Of a stretch of 64,000 nucleotides of DNA, positions 54,602 to 64,000 are shown in pieces. The position numbers and the translations under genes were made by a program. The stretch comes from Phytophthora hibernalis (taxonomy: Eukaryota > Oomycota > Peronosporomycetes > Peronosporales > Peronosporaceae). The stretch covers positions 62,001 to 126,000 of the forward strand of contig JAAKBF010000151.1 of NCBI GenBank assembly GCA_012656075.1, in the 5' to 3' direction. Position 1 is the first letter of the stretch. Each line of letters starts with the position of its first letter. The notes under the pieces were generated by a model that saw only the letters and a program-made list of their open reading frames with translations, was not told where the DNA came from and searched no databases.

Positions 54602-55590
54602 AGCTACGCTGACACCGTCAAACTCGTGGAAGGCAACTACTTCCACTGGGAGTTCAACATGAGGATGAAGCTCTCGCGCAAGGGACTGCTGGCCCACATC
54701 ATCAAGCCAGAGTTCGATGCGCTGGGCGATCGCTCCACGACACAATGGAAGATGGACGATCTGAAAGCCCTTGGTGTGATCGCTGGAGACGTGAGTCTCA
54801 CATACCAGGTCTACATCCGTGGAGCGACATCGGCTGTCGACTCGTGGTGCATGCTCGAGGAGCAGTACACGCTGAAGAACCGACGCCTCGTTACCAAGAA
54901 GTTGCACAACTTCAAGATGGAGCCCGGTTCGCGTCTCGCGATGCACGTGGACCAGTTCAAGGAGATCGTCTTGCAGATGGAGACGATCCGTGAGCCTATG
55001 GATGAGACCCGACAGCTCGTGTTGCTGCTCGGTAGTCTGACGGACGAGTACCGAATGATCAGTACCGTCCTCGAGAACACGCCTAACATGACGTTGGCGT
55101 ACGCGATCCAAGCTCTCTCTCTGGTGTTGAAGCCTTGGATGAATCGTCATCGGCTCAACAGAAGGCGTTCGTGGCCAAGAAGGACTACGGCAAGCTCAAG
55201 TTCACCGGCAAGTGGGTTTACTGCGAGAAGCCGGGGCACAAGCAAACGGAGTGCAACAAGAAGAAGGACGACGAGGGACGTGGACAAGTCGCGAGAGAAA
55301 CATCATACTTCGCGTTTACGGCAACGGGTGCGATGAGCAAGACTGAGTGGATCGTCGACTCTGGTGCAAGCTCGCACATGACTAGCGTCCGGGACAAGTT
55401 CGTGTCGATGAAGGAGCTGAAGATGCCAGTCCGCAACGGGGCTTCAGGCCGTGTACACGCCCGATCACAGAACATGACCGTATCAGGTTCGCGAGTCGCG
55501 GGTTCGCCCAGGCCACGAGGCCCTGGCACACAACCCATAAACCCGGGAACGGGATATTTGACGGACAATGAGGGTGGACGGCGTTGATGG
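54594..55590 (+). mobile_element. Second copia family: gag and start of protease, truncated
   Basis: UBN2-type copia Gag begins MSPSYADTVKLVEGNYFHWE. It continues through STTQWKMDDLKALGVI, TSAVDSWCMLEEQYTLKN and LNMTLAYAIQAL-like NMTLAYAIQALSLVL. A one-base slip near 55135 leads to a zinc knuckle in which the first Cys is Trp (WVYCEKPGHKQTEC) and to the protease active site WIVDSGASSHMTS (about 55345). Similarity to copia ends near 55480. There is no integrase or RT; the next recognisable sequence is an ankyrin gene. The element is 3'-truncated. Confidence 0.8.
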
Positions 55591-57450
55591 TGGCGGTAGG
55601 TAAATACCACACTGATATTACAAAGTTACTCATCGAGAAAGAGGCTAATGTGAAGAAGCAACTACTGGACGGCAAGGATGCTCTTCAGCTCGCGTGTCAA
55701 GAGGGCTATCGAGATATTGCAAAACTACTTATTGCTAGTGGTGCGTCTGCTGCCTTGAAGACGCTTACAGTGCGCTGGCTTTTGCAGCCACATACAGGCA
55801 CACAGATGTGGTGAAGCTACTGTTGAAGAGTGGGGCAATAATTGATCTAGTGACTGAGAAAGGTCATACTGCATTAGTGATAGCTTCGATACAAGGTCAC
55901 ACTGATATTGTCAAAACGTTGCTGGCGAACGAAGCAAGTGTGGATAAATTTCTTCACGACGGCCGTTCTGCACTTGCATTTGCTTGTGAAAAGGGCTACC
56001 TTGAAGTGGTCAAGCTCCTCTTCGCTAATGGCCTTCCGATTGATTTGAGTGACAAACTCGGTCACACTCCACTTTTTGAGGCCACGCAAAGGGAATGCAG
56101 ACGTGGTGAGGCTGCTCGTTAAGCACGACGCGTCTGTTTTCCAGACAGACGATGAGGGCTGAACTCTAATAATGAAGGCTGCAGAGCACGGACATCCTGG
56201 TGTGGTGAAAACGTTCGTCAAGGCATCGATTAATACCACGGATATGCAGCGGTTCAATGGTGATACCGCATTGAACATCGCATTCGAGCAAGGTCACTTC
56301 GATGTTGTGATGGCTCTTGTGAACAGAGGAGCCAACATTGAACTTCCTGACAACGAAGGCTATACACCACTGATTACGGTCGTACAATTGGGATATTCTG
56401 ACATCGTTCAGTTTCTAGTGAATCGAGGTGTGAACATGAACGTACAGCTACCGCGCGGGGTACTGAATTGCTCACCGCTGTATGGCACAATCGCCTCGAA
56501 GTGGTTCGAATTCTCCTGGGCAGTGGAGCGGATATCAATTTAAGTGGAGACTTCCAGAGGTGGCCGCCGTTGAACGTTGCCTTTTAAGCTGATACACCGA
56601 TCTCGTACACCTTACCTATGAGGTAGTTCCACGCAACAAATCTCTTTCGTTTACCGAAGTAGGTTTTGCTACTTCGGTCGCCAAATTTTGAATGGCCCCT
56701 GGACTCCCTAGAGAAACGACATGGTCGACCTGAAGCTTCGAAATGGAGACACTGCGCTGCTAATCGCGTGTGAGCTTGGACGATTGAAAGTGGTTGAACA
56801 TCTGTTGACGAGTACTGAAGCCATAAACATACCAAATTGTCTTGGTTGGACACCTCTGCTCAGCGCTTCACACGCAGAACCCACCAAAGTGGTAGAACTG
56901 CTGCTGAAAAGGAAGCGAAAACCAACATGCAGCTTCCCAACGGTCATAGCACTGCTCAACTTGCCAGCATGGGAGGACACCTCGACATTGTAAAAGTATT
57001 GATCCAGAATGGCGCGTCCATTGGCATGACAAACGAATTCGGCGCCAGTGCGCTCATATTGATAGCTGAAAAGAACGGTCACGTTGCTGTGGTGAAATTT
57101 CTGTTAGCGAAGAGGGTATCCATTGACTTGGCAACTAACGATGGCTGAACAGCCCTTATGCAGGCTTCCGTAAATGGCCACGAAGACGTCGTCGAGGTGC
57201 TTCTCAAAAACGAGGCACGTGCAGACATAAGAGTTGGAGACAGGCACTGCTCTTCAGGGTGCGAGTTTAAAGGGACATGTCAATATCGTGAAGATGCTTA
57301 TAAAGGAAGCCGTGGAAATCAATACCGTGGATTAAGATGGCAATTCTCCGTTGATCGACGCAGCCGCAGGCGAGGGTGTAGCTGTTGTGGCCATTCATCT
57401 GCAGAAAGGCGCAAACGTGGATTTTGCGCAACAACGCGGGATATACTGCT
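55591..57450 (+). pseudogene. Ankyrin-repeat protein gene, fragmented
   Basis: About a dozen ankyrin repeats with the G-T-A/P-L...A...G...vv..Ll..ga pattern are readable: DALQLACQEGYRDIAKLLIA, TALVIASIQGHTDIVKTLLA, SALAFACEKGYLEVVKLLFA, TPLITVVQLGYSDIVQFLVN, STAQLASMGGHLDIVKVLIQ and others. They occupy all three plus-strand frames with changes near 55790, 56090, 56165, 56460, 56715, 56910 and 57145 and stops at 56158 and 57146. The stretch from 57250 onward loses the repeat pattern. Known family role: protein interaction scaffolds. The amount of damage suggests a pseudogene; the junction with copia gag near 55480-55590 is odd. Confidence 0.7.
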
Positions 57451-57838
57451 GTAACAGAGTGGTCTTGGCGTTGAACCCGAGAGCAGCTGCCACGGACCTG
57501 GAAGATCGTCAGAAGGGCCGTGGGCGTCAGTGACCGCTAGCAGCGCGGCCAGAGGGTCGTCCGTGTGACGATTGCGCAACGAAGAGATGGACGGAACGCT
57601 GGCGTTTGCCGAAGCGGTGGGTGGTAGCGCGCTCACAACGAACGCTGGCGGAGGCCGAAGCGGCGAGGCGGTAGCGCCCTCGTGTGAGCTGAGCTCACAA
57701 TCGAATCTGCCGAGATAAGCATACCTGGACGGACTACACCTTTGCCAGTGCAATATGAGACTGTGCCAGAGCAATGCGAAATGGTTGAAAGTAATTTACC
57801 CAAGATAGTTACATTACGTCATTTATATCACTGGCTCT

Positions 57839-59273
57839 GAAGCAAAAGAGATTAGTGCCAGAGCAAGTGAGACGAACCAGGGCCTCCTTCATTTTTAATC
57901 TACCGACCCGACCACCAGTCAGTATGCCTCGAGCCTAAAGCCGCCGATCTTCCACGACCCCGCCCCGTCGTACCGCGACCGCGGAGGAGCGTCACCGCGT
58001 GCTGGACGCGTACGGGGAGGTGACGACTGGCCAATGGTGGCAAGGTACAACAACGTGTCGAGTGCTGCAGCATACCGGCTGTGCATGTCGGGGATCCCAG
58101 CCCGCCCCGGAGAGGAGGTGCTCGCGCCACTTGCGTGAAGTGCACGGACGAGATGGTGGCGGCGCTGGAGGGATACCTGGAAGACGACTACACTTTTACG
58201 CTTGTGCAGCTTCAAGACAAGCTCCTGGAGCACTTCGAAGTGGATGTCTCTACATCTACCATCAGCGCGAAGCTTGTAAGCAAGCTAATTACGTTGAAAC
58301 AGGTACAAACTTTCTGCATTTTATTATTAACTTTACAAATGTTTTTTTCGTTTGTTCATCTGGAATTGTTTATTGTTATGGTGATATATGTGCGTGCTTT
58401 AGATTCGTAAGGAACCAACCACATGCAACAATGAAGTGAATAAAGCTAAGCGGTTCACGTTTGCTACTGAACTCGTACGCCACCAAGCCAACGGCGAGTA
58501 CATTGTGTACTATGACGAGTCCAACTTCAACCTTTTCTGCATGCGCACCCTAGGACGTGCCCCAGTCGGCAAGAGAGCGGTCGTCAAGACGCCCCCATCA
58601 AAGGGAAAGAACCTACAGCTACAATGTGCAGTGTCTGTCGAGGATGGACTCGTGGTGTATCAGCTGCAGCGAGGCAGCATCCGCATGGACGTGAACGCCG
58701 CGTTCGTCAAGCGTATCTATCAAACGGTGAAGACGTCCGACACATATCGCGAGTTCTTCGCGGACAAGAAGGTAGTCATCGTGCTCGACAACGCCCCCGC
58801 CCATAACCAAACAGAGGTGCTGTTGGAGGAGGCGATTGCCGAGCACGGTGACCTTGAACTGCTGCGACTCGGCCCGTACTCGCCGATGCTGAATCCCATT
58901 GAAGGTAAGGGCATAAAATTCTGTAGCTACGCTGTATTGATTATTTTTCTAACGCTGTATATGATGCTGCTTTATGCAGGGTGTTTCAGCGTCTTCAAGT
59001 CGCGCGTGAAGGCCTACTTGTCGCTGCATTGGCAGCGCATGTTCGTGCAGGGTGCGCATCGAATCATGACGGAAGCGAGGATGTTGCTGCTCGAGGATGC
59101 TGCCAACGCGTCGATCGGCTGCATAAATCGTCACTTGGTCGTGTCGATGGCGCTGCACTGCCAGCGCGCTGTCGCGGGCGCGTTAAAGCTATAAGACATG
59201 GAGTACGGCGCTTAGTTGTGGTAGTTTACTAACATGCAATCTCATTTGCCCTGGAGCTAATATCGTTTGCGTG
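57839..59273 (+). mobile_element. Tc1/mariner DD37E transposon with imperfect TIRs
   Basis: About 35-bp inverted ends, 27 of 35 matching, lie at 57839-57873 and 59239-59273 (core CAAAAGAGATTAGTGCCAGA on the left). They enclose one transposase gene. The left and right ends differ, so the copy is old. No clear TA duplication was identified. Confidence 0.75.
57920..59194 (+). CDS. DD37E transposase, two introns, 5' frameshifts
   Basis: The 5' helix-turn-helix part is spread over frames (TATAEERHRVLDAYGE, MVARYNNVSSAAAYRLC) before a clean frame from about 58120. Exon: VKCTDEMVAALEGYLED to STSTISAKL. Intron 58276-58402 (127 nt). Exon 58403-58904 contains YYDESNFNLF (first Asp), IVLDNAPAHNQ (second Asp) and MLNPIE (Glu), with 37 residues between the last two. 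Intron 58905-58979 (75 nt, GTAAGG...TGCAG) follows immediately after NPIE. The last exon, CFSVFKSRVKAYLSLHWQRM, runs to 59194. Catalytic residues are intact. Only the N-terminal region appears damaged. Confidence 0.82.
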
Positions 59274-59279
59274 GGCGGC

Positions 59280-59890
59280 ACCCAATTTAAATTTTAAATT
59301 TTGGGCCCAAAATTAAAAAGCCGCAAACAATCCCAGTTTGCTTTCCGTTCTGTCTCTTATTGCACTGGCAAAGGTGTAGAGACTTTCGGGACCAGCGTGT
59401 CACGGAGAGTCGACGAAACGGAACGAGGAGATCCTGGGCGTACCGAGTGCGACCAGTGACCGACGAACTGGGGACGGTTGCTGTAAGAAGAACAGCTGGC
59501 CCTTCGGACGAACTCAGTGGCGACAGACAATACACGGATACAGGAGAGTGTTTGTCTGTAGCCAATAAGAGTGGTGGTTGATATTGGAAAATAAAATAGG
59601 GCGTGCTGTCAGTCGGACACACCCCGGCGCGAGGACACCGAGTTGGTTCTCGACGGACAGACGGACTTTAGACCGCGCAGCACTGCTGTTTCGTGGCGTG
59701 GCCTCACACAGCGAGAAGCTGTGACATGGTGGTCATACAGGGGCCAAGTCGAGATACGAGCACGATGGGAACGACGTCAGGAATGACAATGAGGTCTCAC
59801 TCGACGCCGCGAGCAACAACGCCAACAATGCCGCAAGCGACCACGCCAGCGACTCCAACGGTCGCGTCAGCAACGCCTGCAGCAACGTCA
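59280..59890 (+). other. Possible 5' LTR/leader of gypsy element
   Basis: A non-coding stretch between the Tc1-like element and gypsy gag. I could not define LTR borders because the 3' LTR is outside the window. A candidate leader contains TGGTGGTCATACAGGGGCCA near 59725. Confidence 0.3.
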
Positions 59891-59894
59891 ACAG

Positions 59895-62800
59895 GTGTCA
59901 GTTCTCGTGATGGGGCTGGACAACACCGACCGCAACTACAAAATCTACCGAAACATCACAGGTAGCGTCGAGTGCAGAATCTCCAGCCACAACAGGGGAC
60001 GCATCAGTAACAGTTGTCGTGATGCAGCAACTGCTGACGACGATGAGCCAGTTAGGCTCGAGACTCGCCAACCTGGAAGATGCTGTGACCTCGGCGACGA
60101 CGACACACCCGGACGCCACGACCACACCGGCTTCCGTTCCATCTCCTTCAACGGCCATCAGGACGGACTCGACGACGACGGGGTCTAGGGATACCGCGAA
60201 ACCAACCAGAGAACCCTCGCAAGCCCCAGCAGCAGCGAAACAGCAACGGGTCACATTTACTGCCCGAGAACCAGTGGCCTTAGCCGAAGAGCCGCCGATG
60301 CAGGATGAAGTGACGCTACAGCAGCAGTTGAAAGCGTTGCTAACGGCGATCCAGTCAGGCACTTCGAAGCAGAACTCAACCAGCAGCCCCTCGGTCGACC
60401 CAAACCGAGTCACGAGAGACTCATGGCCACCTGACCCGCCGGACGATGACGGAGACGATGGAGATGCCGGGAACAACAGCGGAAGACGGTTCAGGCGCCC
60501 AGCGCCACCTCGAGCGCGCCAGAGTTTAAGCCCGAAGAATATGAAAGATCTGGGCCTTGATCCCTTGATCCCGAAGGCGGGTGGAGACGTGGATCGCCAA
60601 GGTTGACTTGGCGGTGGAAGGCGTTCGCGTCGCGGGACTTGGCGACTGGCCAGATGAAGAACTGTATTATATGGTCGGCAACAAACTACAGGAGGACGCG
60701 GCAAAGGCCTGGTTCCAGATCAACAAGGAGCTGGTGGGCGCCGATAGGACGTGGACAAAGTTGAAGGAGTCGTTGACGCTACGCAACGGGGAGCGCCCGG
60801 ACCAGGCGCAAGGGGAATGGCGAGTGATGTCGCGTCCGTTGCTGAGGGACGAGACGTATGCTGATTTCGCTGCTGGTCTGCGTGAGGCCGCATGACAGAA
60901 TGAGGTGCGTGAACGGACATTCCTCAACTCCTTCTACCGTGGGCTTTCGATTTACCACGAGGCAGCTGGTCAAGCTCGCACCCGCTCCACAGACGCTGAA
61001 TGATGCGGTAAGAAAGGCCATGACGATTGACGACTCGGGCCAGAACGTCGCGAACGGCATGAAGAGCATCGGGTAGGCTTGGGCAAGCGCCATGACGCCA
61101 GCTGCCGTACATATGGATGAACGACGGGCTCGCTGTGGGTGATGCCTGGTATAGGCATCATGATGATGGCGGATGGGAGCACGGGAGGTGACGCAACGTA
61201 CGAGGCAGAGGACGTGGCGTACTTCACCACATGTCTACAACAGGTACTACTTACTGTACGTGGATCCAGCCAGAGAATCGCAACTGGAACGGCAAGTTCT
61301 GGCCGCCCACAAAGAAGGCGAGGGAGAAGCGAGCAGCCGCACGAGAGCACCGTTCGGCAGCAAGGCGAGGCCAGATGAAGCCCGAACACAGGGTGATGAA
61401 GACACTGTTGCCGTCGGTTGGTGAGGAATCAAGCAGCGACGAAGATTCGCCGGACGAAGAACCGATATCCAAACGCCCAAAACGCAAGGCGAAAGCTGCT
61501 GTGCGTCAGGTGAAGCCTCTGAGGACTGACGAGACACCGGTTCGAGCTGTGGAACCGCCACCCGCCACCAATCGAGTTCCCAGTGACTTCAATAGATGTT
61601 TCGCGTGTGGAGACAGCGGTCCCTTCGCGAGAGAATGCCCAGATCCAGTTAAGAAGGCTAGTAACGATGCCTGGCTGGATCAACGTAAGGCAGCGCTCCA
61701 GGGGAGGAAAACAGCGAATGGGCGTAGGTACGTCCGGTGCAACTGATTCCCAGGAAGTGAAGACGGGTGACGTTAAGGACGTGATAGTGCCAGGCGGAGA
61801 GGGCGGTACGCCGTGTGGCGGCGGAAAAGAGGGAGCGGTAACGATGGAAAACGAAATGTCCAGGAACAGGCTGGTGGAAACTCGGGCGAGAGCATTGGCA
61901 CTCGAGCGCGGGGAAGCATAAGAAAAAGACGACATTGTTGGGCTGCAAGCCATCCAAGCAAGGGTAGCGGCACAGCTCCGCGGAGAAGTCACGGCCCAGA
62001 CGAATGGAGGGCGAGTACCTACGTAGCAACGGGGAGGCCAGCAATGGCCGCTTTGAAGTATACGCGCGCGGGGTTTGAAACCGCTTGACCACCGGCGGCG
62101 TCACGACTGACTGAGGAAGGAGAAGAGCAGCACGACGCAGTGTGTGACGCTCAGGAAGGCGGCGGACGAAGTGGTGTCGCGCGTGGAACTGAGTAAGGCG
62201 GCGATTCGCGCGACGTTCCAGCGCAGGTTGTGGAAGGCGGTGGGCGCACCGCCTCCATCTTAACATCCGCCACGGAGAAAGAGGCACGGCGACAGTGGCG
62301 TACGCCATGGAGATCGACGGACATCTGGTACCCGAATCGGCCAGCGTGACCAAGATTCGAGTGGTACGGAGGGCTGCCAAGCGCGAGGCCAGAACCGGCG
62401 TGTCCAGCGTGCGAGGCGGAAGGTAGCAGAATCGACCGGAGCACTGCAGTTGTCGAGCGAGTGGTGAATGAGTTGAACGAGGAACGCCAGCGCCTACACC
62501 AGAGTCAAGCTGACCAAGCTAGAAAGGAGCTGGAGCAAAGACGTCCCCTGCGAAGACTGGAAGACCAACAGCGGAGCCAGCGCACTAGGGTAAGATTGGT
62601 ACAGCGGCAACAAAGCGCGGCGTCAGTGAACGTAGCTCGGGACCCCGACATCAAGGCGGACGATGGTTTGCCCACGGCCATCATGGACGTCAACGGCGAG
62701 AATCATGCAGTAAAATGGGATAGCTGCGCTCGTTACTTGGTGACTGGAACGGAGTGGATGAAACGGGGTGAACGCGTGCGGGGGTCAGCTCCAGTGGACT

Positions 62801-64000
62801 ACGTAGAGGACGTCGGAGGGTTCCTTCTCGACGTACTGGGACTGTGGAGTTTCGAGATGCGCAGCGTGTCCGGACAGAGACCGCGTGCATTGTCGAAGGT
62901 TGCACGTCGGGGTTCCTAATAAGCCTCGACTTCCTGAAGAAGCACCGAGCCAACATGGACTTCGCCGCGAACGAGGTGCGCTACTTTAAGAGTGAGGTAC
63001 TAGTGGTGATCCCGTTCCGGACCGAAGGAGGGAACGACGACGTGACCCGCAGGACCCCGGTGCGCCTAGCGCGGCAACTAAACTGACGCGCATCGCTGTG
63101 ACGCCCGTGATGATTGCAGTGGCGGCGCCCGACGGGGAACATGGTATCTTCGTGCCCACACAAAACTGTGGTGCTGTCATGCTGGCGACGATAGTGACGA
63201 AGGTGCACGATGGCAAGGCCGTGGTCCACCGGCCATCAACTTGCGAGGGCTCCCCAACAAGAAGGAGTTGGGCGTATGAGTGCCGTTGGAGTCCGATATG
63301 GAACTGCTTGAGTTGCACGACGAGCTGGAACCGCAGCGCGTCGACGAATGGATCGATGTTTTGGTGATACCGAGACGCCCTTAGAGAACGAGGACGAAGT
63401 GTGGGTCGGCGTCGACGAGGATGACACTCGGGCCCGGGTCGTTAAGGTTCTGAGGGCGTACCGTAAAGTGACGACGAGCAAAGGTGACATCCCATCGATA
63501 ACGACGCTGGCGGTACAGCATCATATCGACACGCAAGGCGCCGCGCCCATCATGATGAAGCGACGGCGCCAGGCGCAATCCGAGGAAGCAGTGGCCGATG
63601 GCAACGTGTCGAATATGCTACACGCGGGCGTGATTGAAGAAGGAACGGCGCGTGGGGATTTCCTGTGGTCCTAATGCGCAAGAAAGACGGCGAGGTGCGC
63701 TTCTGCATCGACTACAGGGCACTGAACAAGGTGAAAAAGCGATATGTCTACCTGTTGCCCCGCATCGACGAAACGTTGGGTGGCGTCCAGCTCTTCACGA
63801 CGCTCGACCTGAGTCCGGGCTACTGGCAGATCGGCGTGGCGCCAGGAGACCGAGACAATACTGCATTTACGATCAAGGGCGAGCTATATCGTTTCCTGAG
63901 GATGCCCTTCGGCCTTCCATGATGAATGGAGTGCTTCGCGGTTTAACCTGGACATCGTGTCTTGTTTTTCGATAACATTGTTTTCTTCACTCGGGGTGGT
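59895..64000 (+). mobile_element. Ty3/gypsy retrotransposon, decayed, runs off the window
   Basis: Gag occupies 59895-60900 with a Thr/Ala/Pro-rich N-terminus, then EELYYMVGNKLQEDAAKAWF and WTKLKESLTLRNGE. A degraded knuckle, CFACGDSGPFAREC (61597-61638), has Pro in place of His. A protease-like region lies near 62690-63000 (KWDSCARYLVTGTEW, LISLDFLKKHRANMD). Reverse transcriptase begins near 63660 (VLMRKKDGEVRFCIDYRALN, LFTTLDLSPGYWQIGVAP, LYRFLRMPFGLP). At the window end the catalytic block reads FDNIVFFTRGG, Asn replacing the second Asp. Many frame changes and stops; non-functional as written. RT order before integrase cannot be confirmed because the sequence ends. Confidence 0.85.

Noticed and set aside
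57319..57774. 151-codon minus-strand frame downstream of the ankyrin gene
   Set aside because: Proline/serine/leucine-rich shadow with no domain, overlapping the decayed end of the ankyrin region.

Overview
The window looks like nuclear DNA of an oomycete close to Phytophthora (Peronosporales). The evidence is short GT-AG introns (about 39-127 nt), oomycete-style protein families (half-size ABCG transporters, a palmitoyl-protein-thioesterase-like hydrolase, secreted tyrosinases, a remnant with an RxLR-type dEER motif), and a dense load of transposable elements typical of these genomes: Ty1/copia, Ty3/gypsy, a reverse transcriptase/tyrosine-recombinase (DIRS-like) element, a Crypton, hAT, Tc1/mariner, PIF/Harbinger, a non-LTR RNase H remnant and MITEs. 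No CRISPR, rRNA or bacterial operon features were seen.

Layout. 1-2.6 kb: MFS sugar transporter. 3-10.6 kb: transposon debris, duplicated transporter tails, fragments of an unrecognised paralogous family ('P-family' here), then a FAR1-like/coiled-coil gene. 13.9-20.8 kb: a complete-length copia element with 99% identical LTRs and a 5-bp target duplication, inserted into a minus-strand reading frame. 21.3-24.9 kb: two tandem secreted tyrosinases. 25.6-31 kb: Harbinger fragments, a minus-strand RT/RNase H/tyrosine-recombinase element and a plus-strand Crypton. 31.0-33.9 kb: a truncated tRNA-like gene and two tandem P-family genes. 34-38.2 kb: an oxidoreductase pseudogene, a PPT-like hydrolase and a ferric-reductase/NOX-type protein. 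38.6-39.2 kb: a fold-back element. 40.2-51.6 kb: three ABCG half-transporters, a dEER effector-like remnant, a hAT transposase, a perfect-TIR MITE and an Old Yellow Enzyme. 52-53.9 kb: an LRR-like hypothetical. 54.5-57.5 kb: a copia gag fragment abutting a decayed ankyrin-repeat gene. 57.8-59.3 kb: a DD37E Tc1-like element with introns. 59.7-64 kb: a decayed gypsy element running off the end.

The host genes are metabolic and membrane functions (sugar uptake, iron/ROS redox, efflux, lipid de-acylation, phenol oxidation, enone reduction); I see no operon-like logic joining them. The clearest window-wide signal is that many otherwise complete genes are broken only by the loss of one base, usually in a homopolymer, and adding back that many bases gives a length divisible by three in every case I could total. 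This points to consensus errors in the assembly rather than widespread gene death. The 34-kb oxidoreductase, with stops and multi-codon deletions, is a genuine pseudogene by contrast.

I found no convincing unknown biological system. The best candidates for something undescribed are the P-family (fold-like N-terminal domain, coiled coil, beta-rich tail, conserved introns, at least four loci here) and the FAR1-domain/coiled-coil protein that lacks a transposase domain.
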